From Streptomyces tardus (GTDB lineage: Bacteria; Actinomycetota; Actinomycetes; Streptomycetales; Streptomycetaceae): a stretch of 58,360 bases of DNA. The translations under genes were made by a program, and so were the position numbers. The notes beneath the pieces are model-generated. The model made no database searches and was not told the origin of the DNA. It saw only the letters and a list, made by a program, of their open reading frames with translations. The stretch spans positions 1,083,887 to 1,142,246 of the forward strand of contig NZ_JAELVF020000001.1 of NCBI RefSeq assembly GCF_018101125.2, given 5' to 3'. Shown here piece after piece: positions 34,740-43,449 of this stretch. Each line of letters starts with the position of its first letter. Within the stretch, counting starts at the first letter, position 1.

Positions 34740-36200
34740 ATGTCCGCTCAGGCCACTGGTTCGGCTGCCTCCGCCAGCTCACCGAAGGCTCCCCGCAACG
34801 GCTTCGACCACTTCTTCCGGCTCACCGAACGCGGCTCCACGGTCAGCCGTGAACTGCGCGGCGGGCTGGCGACGTTCTTCGCGATGGCGTACATCATCGT
34901 GCTGAACCCGATCATCCTCGGCTCGGGCGCCGACAAGTACGGCAACCAGCTCGACAACGCGCAGCTGGTCACGGCCACCGCGCTGATGGCGGGCCTGACC
35001 ACGGTGCTGATGGGCGTCATCGGCAATGTGCCGATCGCGCTCGCCGCTGGGCTCGGCATCAACGCGGTCGTCTCGCTCCAGCTGGCACCGAAGATGAGCT
35101 GGCCGGACGCCATGGGCATGGTGGTGCTGGCCGGCCTGGTGCTGATGCTGCTGGTCGCCTCCGGTCTGCGGCAGCGTGTGCTGGACGCGATCCCCGGTGG
35201 CCTCAGGCGGGCCATCGCGATCGGCATCGGCCTGTTCATCTCGCTGATCGGCCTGGTCGACGCGGGCTTCGTCACCCGCAACCCGGACGCCGCGAACACG
35301 ACGGTGCCGCTGGGGCTGGGGCAGGGCGGACAGCTTCAGGGCTGGCCCGTGGTGGTCTTCGTGCTGGGCCTGGCGCTGATGTTCGTGCTGCTGGTGCGCA
35401 GGACCAAGGGCGCGATCCTGATCGGCATCGCGGTGATGACCGCGGTCGCCATCGTGATCAACAGCGTGGCCTCGATCCCGGACGAGAAGTGGGGCCTGGC
35501 CGTCCCCTCGCTGCCGGAGAAGGTCGTCAGCGCACCGGACTTCGGGCTGATCGGAGAGATCTCGCTCTTCGGCGGCTTCCGCGAGGTCGGCATCCTGACC
35601 GGCTGCCTCTTCGTCTTCACGGTGCTGCTGTCCTGCTTCTTCGACGCGATGGGCACCATCATCGGCGTCGGCGAGGAGGCAAAGCTCACCGACGAGAAGG
35701 GCCAACTGCCCGGCATGGGCCGGGTGTTGATGACGGACGGCGCCGCGGTCGCGCTCGGCGGCGCAGGCTCGTGCTCGGCCAACACCTGCTTCGTGGAGTC
35801 CACCGCCGGTGTCGGCGAGGGCGCCCGTACGGGCCTGGCGAACCTGATGACCGGCGGTCTCTTCCTGCTCGCACTGGTCTTCACCCCGCTGGCCACCGTG
35901 GTGCCCTCACAGGCCGCGACCCCCGCCCTGGTGGTCGTCGGACTGCTGATCATGGCGGCCAACGTCAAGGACATCGAGTGGGACGACACCACCATCGCGG
36001 TGCCGGCGTTCCTCACGATGGTCTCGATGCCGTTCACCTACAGCATCACCAACGGCATCGGCATCGGCGTGCTGGCCTTCGTGGTGCTGCGCACCGCGAC
36101 CGGCCGCTTCCGCGAGATCCCGTGGCTGCTCAACGCGGTCGCTCTCTGCTTCCTGGTGTACTTCCTGCTCAACCCGATCGAGCAACTGCTGGGCGTCTGA
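34740..36200 (+). CDS. NCS2-family purine permease
   Basis: 486-aa permease of the AzgA-like branch (adenine, guanine, hypoxanthine uptake by proton symport). About 12-14 hydrophobic helices. Family motifs include GGLATFFAMAYIIVLNP, GLGINAVVSL, CFFDAMGTIIGVGEEA and GSCSANTCFVESTAGVGEGA. Start is the ATG at 34740. It is divergently arranged with the ATPase fusion. No purine riboswitch was recognised in the 263-nt spacer. Confidence 0.92.
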   Translation: MSAQATGSAASASSPKAPRNGFDHFFRLTERGSTVSRELRGGLATFFAMAYIIVLNPIILGSGADKYGNQLDNAQLVTATALMAGLTTVLMGVIGNVPIALAAGLGINAVVSLQLAPKMSWPDAMGMVVLAGLVLMLLVASGLRQRVLDAIPGGLRRAIAIGIGLFISLIGLVDAGFVTRNPDAANTTVPLGLGQGGQLQGWPVVVFVLGLALMFVLLVRRTKGAILIGIAVMTAVAIVINSVASIPDEKWGLAVPSLPEKVVSAPDFGLIGEISLFGGFREVGILTGCLFVFTVLLSCFFDAMGTIIGVGEEAKLTDEKGQLPGMGRVLMTDGAAVALGGAGSCSANTCFVESTAGVGEGARTGLANLMTGGLFLLALVFTPLATVVPSQAATPALVVVGLLIMAANVKDIEWDDTTIAVPAFLTMVSMPFTYSITNGIGIGVLAFVVLRTATGRFREIPWLLNAVALCFLVYFLLNPIEQLLGV

Positions 36201-36260
36201 CCCCCGTCACCGGCCCGGTTCACGGACGGGCGCGGCACGGGGCCGAGTCCGTACACGGGC

Positions 36261-36340
36261 GCGCGGTCGGGCCGTCGCGCAGTCGGGCCGTCGCGCAGTC
36301 GGGGCGTCGCGCGGTCGGGGCGTCGCGCGGTCGGGGCGTC
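36261..36340 (+). repeat. Five 16-bp tandem repeats
   Basis: Units vary around GCGCGGTCGGGGCGTC (36261, 36277, 36293, 36309, 36325). They lie downstream of the permease and before the convergent RHH gene. Non-coding; may act as a terminator region or simply be a minisatellite. Confidence 0.93.
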
Positions 36341-36367
36341 GCGGACGGCCCGGCGGTCGGGCTGCCG

Positions 36368-36592
36368 TCAGGTCGTTCCGGAGCCGCCGCGGCCGGCGGT
36401 GGTCGGTCCCTGCGGGCGGCTGTAGAAGCGCTCGGTCTCCTCGACCGCCGCCTTGAAGCGCTCGTCGAAGTCCTCCCGCACGATCATGCCGATCACGTAG
36501 TCCTGCACGGTCATCCGTCGTCGGTCCGCGTGCTGGGTGAGCCGGTCGAGAAGCTCACTGTCGATACGGACGCTGAGCACCTTCGATGTCAT
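36368..36592 (-). CDS. Ribbon-helix-helix (CopG/Arc-type) protein
   Basis: 74 aa from the ATG at 36592. The N-terminal KVLSVRIDSELLDRLTQHAD is a classic RHH strand and first helix; MTVQDYVIGMIV is the second helix. A 20-residue tail is Arg/Gly/Thr-rich. No toxin gene is adjacent, so it is likely a stand-alone regulator rather than an antitoxin. Confidence 0.78.
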   Translation of the reverse strand: MTSKVLSVRIDSELLDRLTQHADRRRMTVQDYVIGMIVREDFDERFKAAVEETERFYSRPQGPTTAGRGGSGTT

Positions 36593-36744
36593 GCCCACCA
36601 CGTTCCTGGGGGCTGTGGTGTGCGCGGCCCGGTTCGGCCGTAGTCTCACTCATAAGGGTGAAGTGCGGCTCTCCACCGGCGAGATGTGGCATCGGACGGC
36701 GTCTTCGCGGGCGACCCGTGGCAGTGCTCACCAACGGGTGGTTG

Positions 36745-36775
36745 TTAGCGGGACTAATGAGTTACCCTAACGACT
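36745..36775 (+). promoter_or_regulatory. MarR promoter and candidate self-operator
   Basis: TACCCT (36763-36768) lies 7 nt before the ATG at 36776, again a leaderless pattern. An imperfect dyad GTTAG (36744-36748) with CTAAC (about 36767-36771) straddles it, suitable for binding by the MarR protein encoded next. Confidence 0.45.
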
Positions 36776-37228
36776 ATGCCGGACCTGTCCCACGGCGAGG
36801 ACGCCGCCGCCGTGAATACCCTCCGCTCCTCGATCATGCTGCTCGGACGCAGGCTCAAGCACCAGCGAGTGGACGAGTCGCTCAGCCCGACCGAGATGTC
36901 GGTGCTGGCGACTCTCTCCCGGTGCGGCTCGGCAAGCCCGGGAGAGCTCGCCCGCAAGGAGCACGTGCAGCCGCCTTCGATGACGAGGATCGTGGCCATG
37001 CTGGAGTCCAAGGGCCTGGTCAAGCTGGAGGCACATCCCGACGATCGGCGCCAGAAGGTCGTCACCCGGACCGAGCGCGCGGAGTCCATGCTCGCCGCCA
37101 GTCGTAAGAAACGGGACCGCTGGCTCACCGACCTCGCCGGTCAGCTCGACGAGGAGGAGTGGGAGAAGCTGCGCGCGGCGACGTCCGTACTGGACAAGCT
37201 CGCGCATCTGTCCGCGCCTCCACGATGA
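36776..37228 (+). CDS. MarR-family regulator
   Basis: 150-aa winged-helix regulator: LSPTEMSVLATLSRCGSASP, recognition helix VQPPSMTRIVAMLESKG, and the wing DDRRQKVVTRTERAE. The MFS exporter gene starts 94 bp downstream in the same direction, so MarR probably controls its own gene and the exporter in response to a small molecule. Confidence 0.9.
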   Translation: MPDLSHGEDAAAVNTLRSSIMLLGRRLKHQRVDESLSPTEMSVLATLSRCGSASPGELARKEHVQPPSMTRIVAMLESKGLVKLEAHPDDRRQKVVTRTERAESMLAASRKKRDRWLTDLAGQLDEEEWEKLRAATSVLDKLAHLSAPPR

Positions 37229-37322
37229 GACACCGCGGGACTCCCCCGCACAGCGCGCGCACAGCCGTACGGCCGGGCGCCGCGACAACTCGAGAAGTAC
37301 CGATCCAGGAGGCGAACCGCCC

Positions 37323-38891
37323 TTGAGTACGGGACCCGGAGCAGACTCCGCACCCGCACCAGGAACCGACCCGACAACCGACAGCACCCCGCACGGACCC
37401 GGTGGCACCACCCGGGAATCCCCCGCGCCCACCGGCCCGGACACCGCGGGCGACGACGCGGAGACCACCACCGCCCGAACGCCCGGCAAGGCCGGCAACT
37501 CGATGTTCAGCTCGCTGAGGGTCCGCAACTACCGCCTCTTCGCCATGGGGCAGGTGGTGTCCAACACCGGTACCTGGATGCAGCGCATCGCCCAGGACTG
37601 GCTGGTCTTCACCCTCACCGGCTCCGCCACCGCTGTGGGCCTGACCGTGGCACTGCAGTTCCTGCCGATCCTTCTCTTCGGCCTCTACGGCGGCGTCCTC
37701 GCCGACCGCTGCGCCAAGCGCAAGCTGCTGATCGTCACCCAGACCGCGATGGGCATGACCGGCATCGTGCTGGCTGTGCTGACCCTGACCGGTCATGTCG
37801 AGGTCTGGCACGTGTACGCGACGGCCTTCGCACTCGGCATGGTCACGGTCGTGGACAACCCGACCCGGCAGACCTTCGTCTCCGAGATGGTCGGCCCCGA
37901 CCAGCTGCGCAACGCCGTCTCGCTCAACTCCGCCAACTTCCAGTCCGCCCGGCTCGTCGGCCCGGCCGTCGCGGGTGTGCTGATCACCGGCGTCGGCAGC
38001 GGCTGGGCCTTCCTGCTGAACGGCCTGTCCTTCCTCGCGCCGATCGCCGGACTGCTGCTGATGCGCACCTCCGAGCTGCACCCGATCGACCCGGTACCGC
38101 GCGGCAAGGGGCAGTTGCGCGAAGGGCTGCGCCATGTCCGCAGCCGTCCCGAACTGATCTGGCCCATCGTGCTCGTCGGCGCGATAGGCACCTTCGGCTT
38201 CAACTTCCCGATCTGGCTCACCGCCTTCACCGACCACGTCTTCGACCAGGGCGCGGGCGCCTACAGCCTGCTCAACGTGCTGATGGCCGCGGGCTCGGTG
38301 ACCGGAGCGCTGCTCGCGGCCAGGCGCAACTCCTCGCGGATGCGGCTGATGGTCGCGGCTGCCGGGCTGTTCGGCGTGCTCCAGATCGTCGCGGCGGCGG
38401 CACCGACGTACTGGCTGTTCGCGCTGCTGATGCTGCCCATCGGGATCATGGGCCTGACCTTCAACGTCACGGCCAACAGCAGCGTGCAGCTGGCCGCGGA
38501 CCCCGCGATGCGGGGCCGGGTCATGAGCCTGTTCATGATGGTCTTCGTGGGCGGCACTCCGATCGGCGGTCCGCTCATGGGCTGGATCACCGACACCTAC
38601 GGCGCCCGGATCGGCTTCGCCAGCGGTGGCCTGGTCTCGCTGCTGTCGGCGGGACTCGTCGGGCTGGCGCTGGCCCGCGCCGCGGGTCTGCGGATGCGGG
38701 TACGCGGTTACCGGGTCACCTTCGTTCCGCGCGTTCCGCGTGCCGCCGCCCTCTCGCCGGACCCGGACACGGACCCGGACCCGGAAACGGGCCCGACGCC
38801 CGAACCGGACACGGGAGCCGTCCCGGCGGCCGAAGCAGTGGAGCGCAAGGAACTGACACTGGCAGCGCCACGCCCCGACGGGCGGCCCTGA
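37323..38891 (+). CDS. MFS exporter
   Basis: 522-aa transporter of the DHA3-like/EntS type. A disordered Pro/Thr/Asp-rich stretch of about 60 residues precedes the core (SLRVRNYRLFAMGQVVSNTG, WMQRIAQDWLVF, GVLADRCAKRKLL). Twelve helices are expected. The C-terminal tail is an acidic DPDTDP-type repeat. The TTG at 37323 is preceded by AGGAGGCG. Placement after marR suggests regulated drug or metabolite export. Confidence 0.88.
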   Translation: MSTGPGADSAPAPGTDPTTDSTPHGPGGTTRESPAPTGPDTAGDDAETTTARTPGKAGNSMFSSLRVRNYRLFAMGQVVSNTGTWMQRIAQDWLVFTLTGSATAVGLTVALQFLPILLFGLYGGVLADRCAKRKLLIVTQTAMGMTGIVLAVLTLTGHVEVWHVYATAFALGMVTVVDNPTRQTFVSEMVGPDQLRNAVSLNSANFQSARLVGPAVAGVLITGVGSGWAFLLNGLSFLAPIAGLLLMRTSELHPIDPVPRGKGQLREGLRHVRSRPELIWPIVLVGAIGTFGFNFPIWLTAFTDHVFDQGAGAYSLLNVLMAAGSVTGALLAARRNSSRMRLMVAAAGLFGVLQIVAAAAPTYWLFALLMLPIGIMGLTFNVTANSSVQLAADPAMRGRVMSLFMMVFVGGTPIGGPLMGWITDTYGARIGFASGGLVSLLSAGLVGLALARAAGLRMRVRGYRVTFVPRVPRAAALSPDPDTDPDPETGPTPEPDTGAVPAAEAVERKELTLAAPRPDGRP

Positions 38892-38970
38892 GCCGGTGGG
38901 ACGGCGTGGACCTGGGCCTGCCACCGGGCGGGTGACCGGCGGCCCGGACCGTGCGGTTACCGTGGACCAT

Positions 38971-39060
38971 GTGGATGCCAAGACCAGAACGCGGATCGTG
39001 ACCGGTTTGCTCGTGCTGATGTTCGCCGTGGTGGCGGTGGCAGCCGCCTTCGGCCGATAG
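38971..39060 (+). CDS. 29-aa single-helix membrane peptide
   Basis: GTG at 38971 encodes VDAKTRTRIVTGLLVLMFAV and nine more residues, a short basic start followed by one membrane helix. TACCGT (38958-38963) is 7 nt before the GTG, predicting a leaderless mRNA. I recall similar tiny proteins at this position in other streptomycetes, but cannot check. Function unknown; it could assist the adjacent exporter. Confidence 0.5.
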   Translation: MDAKTRTRIVTGLLVLMFAVVAVAAAFGR

Positions 39061-39285
39061 ATCCGAGCCGAGCAGCGCCGAGCAGCGAGAACCACCAGAA
39101 CGCAGCCGGAGCCGGCAACCGGCCACCCCGACGGAACCGCCCCCGCCCGGAACTGCCCGACCGCCGGAGCTGCCCGGGCTGCTCGGGTCCTCGGAACCGA
39201 CCGGTCCGGCGCGGCACGGCACGCAGTGTCGGCTGCCGCGGCTCCGCACCGGCCCGTGACCGCCCGACCCGCGCCCCTCAGCCCC

Positions 39286-39334
39286 CGCTGCGCCCACCGC
39301 GCGCCGGAAAGCTCCGGCTGCGGTGGGCGCAGCG
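39286..39334. terminator. Large hairpin terminator
   Basis: 15-bp outer stem (39286-39300 with 39320-39334) and a 6-bp inner stem (39303-39308 with 39313-39318). It lies just beyond the stop of the minus-strand reductase and can serve both directions. The rest of 39061-39353 shows no gene. Confidence 0.88.
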
Positions 39335-39353
39335 GCGCAGTGGGCGCGGTGGG

Positions 39354-40352
39354 TCACCAGGCGAACGCCTCCGGTGAGGGCCCGGGGCCGGGGAAGATCT
39401 CGTCCAGCTCCGCCAACACCTCGTCGCTCAGCTTGAGTTCGACCGCGCGCACCGCGGAGGCCAACTGCTCGGCCGTACGCGGACCGACGATCGGGCCGGT
39501 GACGCCGGGCCGGGTGAGCAGCCAGGCGAGAGCCGCCTCGCCCGGGTCGATCCCGTGCCGCTCCAGCAGGTCCTCGTAGCGCTGGACCTGCTCGCGCACC
39601 GCGGTGTTCTTCAGCGCGTCGCCCGAACGACCCTGCCCGGTGCGTGAACCGCCGCCCTCGCGCTCCTTGCGGATCGCGCCTCCCAGCAGCCCGCCGTGCA
39701 GCGGCGACCAGGCGATCACTCCGAGCCCGTACGCCTCGGCCGCCGGGACGACCTCCATCTCGGCGCGGCGCTCGGCGAGGTTGTACAGGCACTGCTCGCT
39801 GACCAGGCCGAGGCTGCCGCGCCGGGCGGCGGTCTCGTTGGCCTGCGCGATGTGCCAGCCGGCGTGGTTGGAGGAGCCGGCGTAGAGGATCTTGCCCTGT
39901 TGCACCAGCACGTCGATGGCCTGCCAGATCTCGTCCCACGGCGTACGACGGTCGACGTGGTGGAACTGGTAGAGGTCGATGTGGTCGGTCTGCAGCCGCT
40001 TGAGGCTGGCGTCGACGGCCCGGCGGATGTTGACGGCCGAGAGGCGGTCGTGGTTCGGCCAGGGAGCGGTGCCGTCGCCGCTCATGTTCCCGTAGACCTT
40101 GGTGGCCAGTACGACCTTCTCGCGGCGACCGCCGCCCTTGGCGAGGAAGCTGCCGACGATCTCCTCGGTGCGGCCCTTGTTGTCGCCCCAGCCGTAGACG
40201 TTCGCGGTGTCGAAGAAGTTGACGCCGTTGTCCAGCGCGGCATCCATGATCGCGTGACTGTCGGCCTCGTCGGTCTGCGGCCCGAAGTTCATCGTGCCGA
40301 GCACGAGGCGGCTGACCTTGAGTCCGGTGCGTCCCAGCTGCGTGTATTCCAT
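39354..40352 (-). CDS. Aldo/keto reductase
   Basis: 332-aa NADPH-dependent (beta/alpha)8-barrel oxidoreductase. Catalytic tetrad residues are visible: Asp/Tyr in FFDTANVYGWGDNKG, Lys in VVLATKVYGNM and His in DLYQFHHVDRRT. The C-terminal cofactor region includes GPIVGPRTAEQLASAV. Substrate unknown. The promoter has a 19-bp spacer with a MerR-type dyad, so the gene is probably induced by a MerR-family activator encoded elsewhere. Confidence 0.92.
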   Translation of the reverse strand: MEYTQLGRTGLKVSRLVLGTMNFGPQTDEADSHAIMDAALDNGVNFFDTANVYGWGDNKGRTEEIVGSFLAKGGGRREKVVLATKVYGNMSGDGTAPWPNHDRLSAVNIRRAVDASLKRLQTDHIDLYQFHHVDRRTPWDEIWQAIDVLVQQGKILYAGSSNHAGWHIAQANETAARRGSLGLVSEQCLYNLAERRAEMEVVPAAEAYGLGVIAWSPLHGGLLGGAIRKEREGGGSRTGQGRSGDALKNTAVREQVQRYEDLLERHGIDPGEAALAWLLTRPGVTGPIVGPRTAEQLASAVRAVELKLSDEVLAELDEIFPGPGPSPEAFAW

Positions 40353-40358
40353 GACGCC

Positions 40359-40389
40359 AAGTCAAGGCCTTGGAGTGCGCTCCAGGCAA
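40359..40389 (-). promoter_or_regulatory. MerR-type promoter of the aldo/keto reductase
   Basis: On the minus strand TTGCCT (40384-40389) and TGACTT (40359-40364) are separated by 19 bp that contain the dyad CTGGAG-CGCA-CTCCAAG. Elongated 19-bp spacers with a central dyad are the hallmark of MerR-activated promoters. The -10 is 6 nt from the ATG, so the message would be leaderless. Confidence 0.65.
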
Positions 40390-40577
40390 GGGCGCCCGGA
40401 ACGCGGCGGGTTCGTCGCACGGAGCCCGTCCGCAACGTCTCGGCTCGGCGGGGCACGGCCCGACGGGACGGGGCCCGGGGCGTTTCCCGACGCCGGCGCG
40501 CTCGCCGATGTCCCCCGTACGAGTGCTTCGTGCGCCGCGGACCGCACCCGGCGCCGGCCGGGCGGGCCCCCCACGGG

Positions 40578-41282
40578 TCAGGCGGCTCGGGCGGAGGGCT
40601 GGGCGAGGGCCGGGAGCGCGGGCACGGCGTACGGGGCGCCGAACGACCAGGCGGCGTGCAGGGCGTCGGCGAACGCGGCGGCGAGCCGGTGCTCCCCGGA
40701 CTCCGAGGGGTGGGTGCCGTCGTGGGTGTCGTGCTCCAGGGTGTAGCCGGCCGGGCGGCCGGTGAGGACCAACGGCGAGCGTTCGGTGGTGAGTTCGGCG
40801 ACCAGTTCGGCGAGCAGCCCGTTGAACCGCGCGCACTCGGCGGCGAAGAGCACGTCGGTGTCGGCCCGTACGTTGGGAATGACCGGAAGCAGTACGGCCC
40901 GGATCTCGGGCCGGGCAGCCCTCGCCTCGTCGAGGAAACGGCGGGCGTTCGCGGCCGTCTGTTCGGCGCCGGTGTAGAAACCGAGGTCGATCAGCCCGAG
41001 GGAGATCAGCAGGGTGTCCGGCCGGTGCTCGCGCACGGCGTCGCCGACGACTTCGGACAGGTGCAGCCAGCCTTCGCCCCAACCGGCGAGGTGGGCGCGC
41101 GCCGCGGCGGGAAAGGCGGGGTCGGCGTACTCCTGCGAGCCTTCGTGCAGCACGCTGCGCGGACCGACGAACTCGGTGTGCTCGGCGCCGCTTCGGCGAA
41201 GGTGGTGCCAGAGGCGGTAGCGCCAGGTGAAGTCGCCGGCCCCGCCGATGGTCATTGAATCGCCCACACACATCAGTCGCAC
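40578..41282 (-). CDS. SGNH/GDSL-like hydrolase
   Basis: 234-aa intracellular SGNH hydrolase. Block I is LMCVGDSMTIGGAGDF (nucleophile Ser), block III-like ISLGLIDLGFYTG, block V GTHPSESGEHRLA with the catalytic Asp/His (D in THDGTHPS). No signal peptide is seen. GTG at 41282 gives the usual VRLMCVGDS start. Such proteins act as esterases or lipases; substrate unknown. Confidence 0.82.
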   Translation of the reverse strand: MRLMCVGDSMTIGGAGDFTWRYRLWHHLRRSGAEHTEFVGPRSVLHEGSQEYADPAFPAAARAHLAGWGEGWLHLSEVVGDAVREHRPDTLLISLGLIDLGFYTGAEQTAANARRFLDEARAARPEIRAVLLPVIPNVRADTDVLFAAECARFNGLLAELVAELTTERSPLVLTGRPAGYTLEHDTHDGTHPSESGEHRLAAAFADALHAAWSFGAPYAVPALPALAQPSARAA

Positions 41283-41366
41283 CGGCTCATCCTGCCGGAA
41301 GCGGCAGCGGGACCGCGACGTGATACCGGTCACCGGTGCTTGTTTCGGACATGGCACGCTGGTGCC

Positions 41367-42377
41367 ATGCGAAAGCGCTTGCGTGCACTGGGAGTTGTGC
41401 TGGTCGTCCTCACCGTCGGAGCGCTGGGTGCCACGACGGCCGCTGCCGCCGAGGACGAAGGGCCGACCGAGGCGTTCACCCTCAAGGATCCGCGCATCAA
41501 GGAGTCCAGCGGCCTGGCGGCCAGCCGGGCGCACAAGGGCGTCTACTGGACGCACAACGACAGCGGTTACCAGCCGATGGTGTACGCCGTCGACAGCGAC
41601 ACCGGTGAGACCGTCGCCGCGATCACCCTCACCGGTGTCGAGGGCCGCGATCTGGAGGCCGTCTCGGTCGGCCCGGACGGCAACGTCCACATCGGCGACA
41701 TCGGCGACAACTTCGGTGGGCGCTGGGAGGAGTTGTGGATCTACCGCTTCCCCGAGCCGGAGAAGCTCGTCGACCAGACCCTGCAACCCACCGTGTTCCG
41801 CATCGCCTACGACGACGGCAAGCGCGACGCCGAGTCCCTCGCGGTCCACCCGAAGACCGGCCGTGTCTACATCGTCGGCAAGAACGAGGACGGCGACGGC
41901 CTCTACCGCGGCCCGGAGGAACTCACCACCGAGGGCGTCAACACCTTCGAGCGCATCGCCGAGATCGACCTCTGGGCGACCGACGCCGCCTTCTCCCCCG
42001 ACGGCAGCAGACTCGCCGTCCGCGGCTACTTCGGCGGCATCATGTACGACTTCGCGGGCGGCAAGCCCGAGCGGCTGAGCCGGCTCCAGGTGCCGTTGCA
42101 GCGCCAGGGCGAGTCCGTCACGTTCACGCCGGACGGCAAGCGGCTGCTCTACGGCAGCGAGGGCGAAGGCAGCGAGGTCAAGCCGGTCGAGCTGCACGGC
42201 GACCAACGCCCCGCCGACGTGCAGGAGAAGGACGAGAGCGGGAAGGGCGCCGACGGCGGCGCCGACCCGGACAGCCCGGAGGCCGACGGCAACCTGCTGC
42301 TCGGCGCCGCGACGTTCGCCGCCGCCGTGGCGATCTGGCTCGGACTGCGCCGCGTGATCGGCTCCCGCAAGCGCTGA
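41367..42377 (+). CDS. Secreted, C-terminally anchored propeller-like protein
   Basis: 336 aa with a signal peptide (RKRLRALGVVLVVLTVGALG, cleavage near AAAAED), a central region of repeated Asp/Gly-containing strands (THNDSGYQPMVYAVDSDTG, NVHIGDIGDNFGGR, FSPDGSRLAVRGYFGG) that suggests a beta-propeller, a Gly/Asp linker and one C-terminal helix (LLLGAATFAAAVAIWLGL) followed by RKR. This gives a type of cell-surface anchor. No enzymatic motif recognised. A TGGCAC/GTGCCA dyad abuts the ATG. Confidence 0.75.
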   Translation: MRKRLRALGVVLVVLTVGALGATTAAAAEDEGPTEAFTLKDPRIKESSGLAASRAHKGVYWTHNDSGYQPMVYAVDSDTGETVAAITLTGVEGRDLEAVSVGPDGNVHIGDIGDNFGGRWEELWIYRFPEPEKLVDQTLQPTVFRIAYDDGKRDAESLAVHPKTGRVYIVGKNEDGDGLYRGPEELTTEGVNTFERIAEIDLWATDAAFSPDGSRLAVRGYFGGIMYDFAGGKPERLSRLQVPLQRQGESVTFTPDGKRLLYGSEGEGSEVKPVELHGDQRPADVQEKDESGKGADGGADPDSPEADGNLLLGAATFAAAVAIWLGLRRVIGSRKR

Positions 42378-42382
42378 ACCGT

Positions 42383-42408
42383 CCGGCCCGCCCAACCGCG
42401 CGGGCCGG
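42383..42408. terminator. Terminator between convergent genes
   Basis: 8-bp stem (42383-42390 with 42401-42408) and a 10-nt loop in the 40-bp gap between the surface-protein and TetR genes. Confidence 0.6.
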
Positions 42409-42417
42409 GCGTCTGCG

Positions 42418-43206
42418 TCAGTCGCCGGTGGCCATGCCCGGCAGCGGCGGCGCTCCCTCGGCGCGGGAGCGGACCAGCGTCTCGAAGCCGTCCAGCAGGG
42501 CCCGCATGGCCAGCTCCAGCACGTCCTCGTCGCGAAGGTTGAAGGTGTCCTCGGCGAGCGCCGCGACCAGGGGGAAGTCGCCGCTCTCCATGGCCCGCGC
42601 CAGGAACGGCTCCTGGGTCTCCCAGAACTCGTCGTCCGTGACGCCGGACTGCTCGAACGCCTGCTGCTGGAGGATGTGGTTGCGGGCGAGGCCGGTGACC
42701 AGTCCGTCGATGGCCACGAAGAGGGAGACCTTCTCGCGCGAGGTCAGTTCCAGCTCCTCCAGCGCCCCGAGCGAGGAGTTGAAGGTGCCCAGCATGTTGG
42801 GGCCGAGCACCGGCCGCACCTGGTTCACCTGGAGCAGCCAGGAGTGCTTGACGTACTGCTCCCAGCTGTCGCGCGCGATCCACTCCAGCGTCGCCCGCCA
42901 GTCCTTGCCGCGGTACGCCTCCGCCTCCTCCGCGGTCCCGTTGACGTGGTCGATCATCAGGGCGAGCAGCTCGCTCTTGCCGGGGACGTACCGGTAGAGG
43001 GTCATCGTTCCGACGCCCAGCTCGGCGGCGACGTTGCGCATGGACAGCGCCGTCAGCCCCTCGCGGTCGGCGAGCTCGACGGCCGCGTGCACGATCGCGT
43101 CCAGTGTGAGGCCGGGTTTGGGCCCGCGGGTGGACCGCTCCTTGGTGCCCCACAGCAGTTCGAGGCTGCGGGTGAGGTCGCCGCTGCCGGTGTGTTCGCT
43201 CGCCAT
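42418..43206 (-). CDS. TetR/AcrR-family regulator
   Basis: 262-aa repressor with an N-terminal helix-turn-helix (TLDAIVHAAVELADREGLTA, AAELGVGTMTLYRYVPGKSE) and a ligand-binding C-terminal domain of the TetR_C_1 type. It is divergent from a DrrAB-type drug exporter with a 243-bp shared control region containing an inverted repeat, so it probably represses the exporter until a drug binds. Confidence 0.9.
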   Translation of the reverse strand: MASEHTGSGDLTRSLELLWGTKERSTRGPKPGLTLDAIVHAAVELADREGLTALSMRNVAAELGVGTMTLYRYVPGKSELLALMIDHVNGTAEEAEAYRGKDWRATLEWIARDSWEQYVKHSWLLQVNQVRPVLGPNMLGTFNSSLGALEELELTSREKVSLFVAIDGLVTGLARNHILQQQAFEQSGVTDDEFWETQEPFLARAMESGDFPLVAALAEDTFNLRDEDVLELAMRALLDGFETLVRSRAEGAPPLPGMATGD

Positions 43207-43248
43207 AGGTACCTCAGTTTACGGAGTGGTTTCCATTCTGGGTACGGC

Positions 43249-43277
43249 GTACGCTATTCTTACCGAGTACAGCGTAC
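43249..43277. promoter_or_regulatory. Candidate TetR operator
   Basis: GTACGCT (43249-43255) and AGCGTAC (43271-43277) form an inverted repeat in the divergent spacer, with wider partial symmetry CTGGGTAC/GTACCCAG around it. TATTCT (43255-43260) between the arms may be a -10 element. Confidence 0.5.
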
Positions 43278-43449
43278 CCAGATTATTGGCCGGGCAGGCC
43301 ACCACCCACCGCACGCAGCCCCGTACACAGCTCCGCGGGGCGCATTCACCGCGCCGTCGACAGAACCCGCCCCGGACCTCAGCACGCAGCGCACCGCCCG
43401 CACTCTCCGCAACGCCCGCACCCCGCACCCCGCACAAGAGGGAGCCACC

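Noticed and set aside
31711..34905. 1064-codon plus-strand open frame
   Set aside because: Antisense to the P-type ATPase, which has all catalytic motifs.
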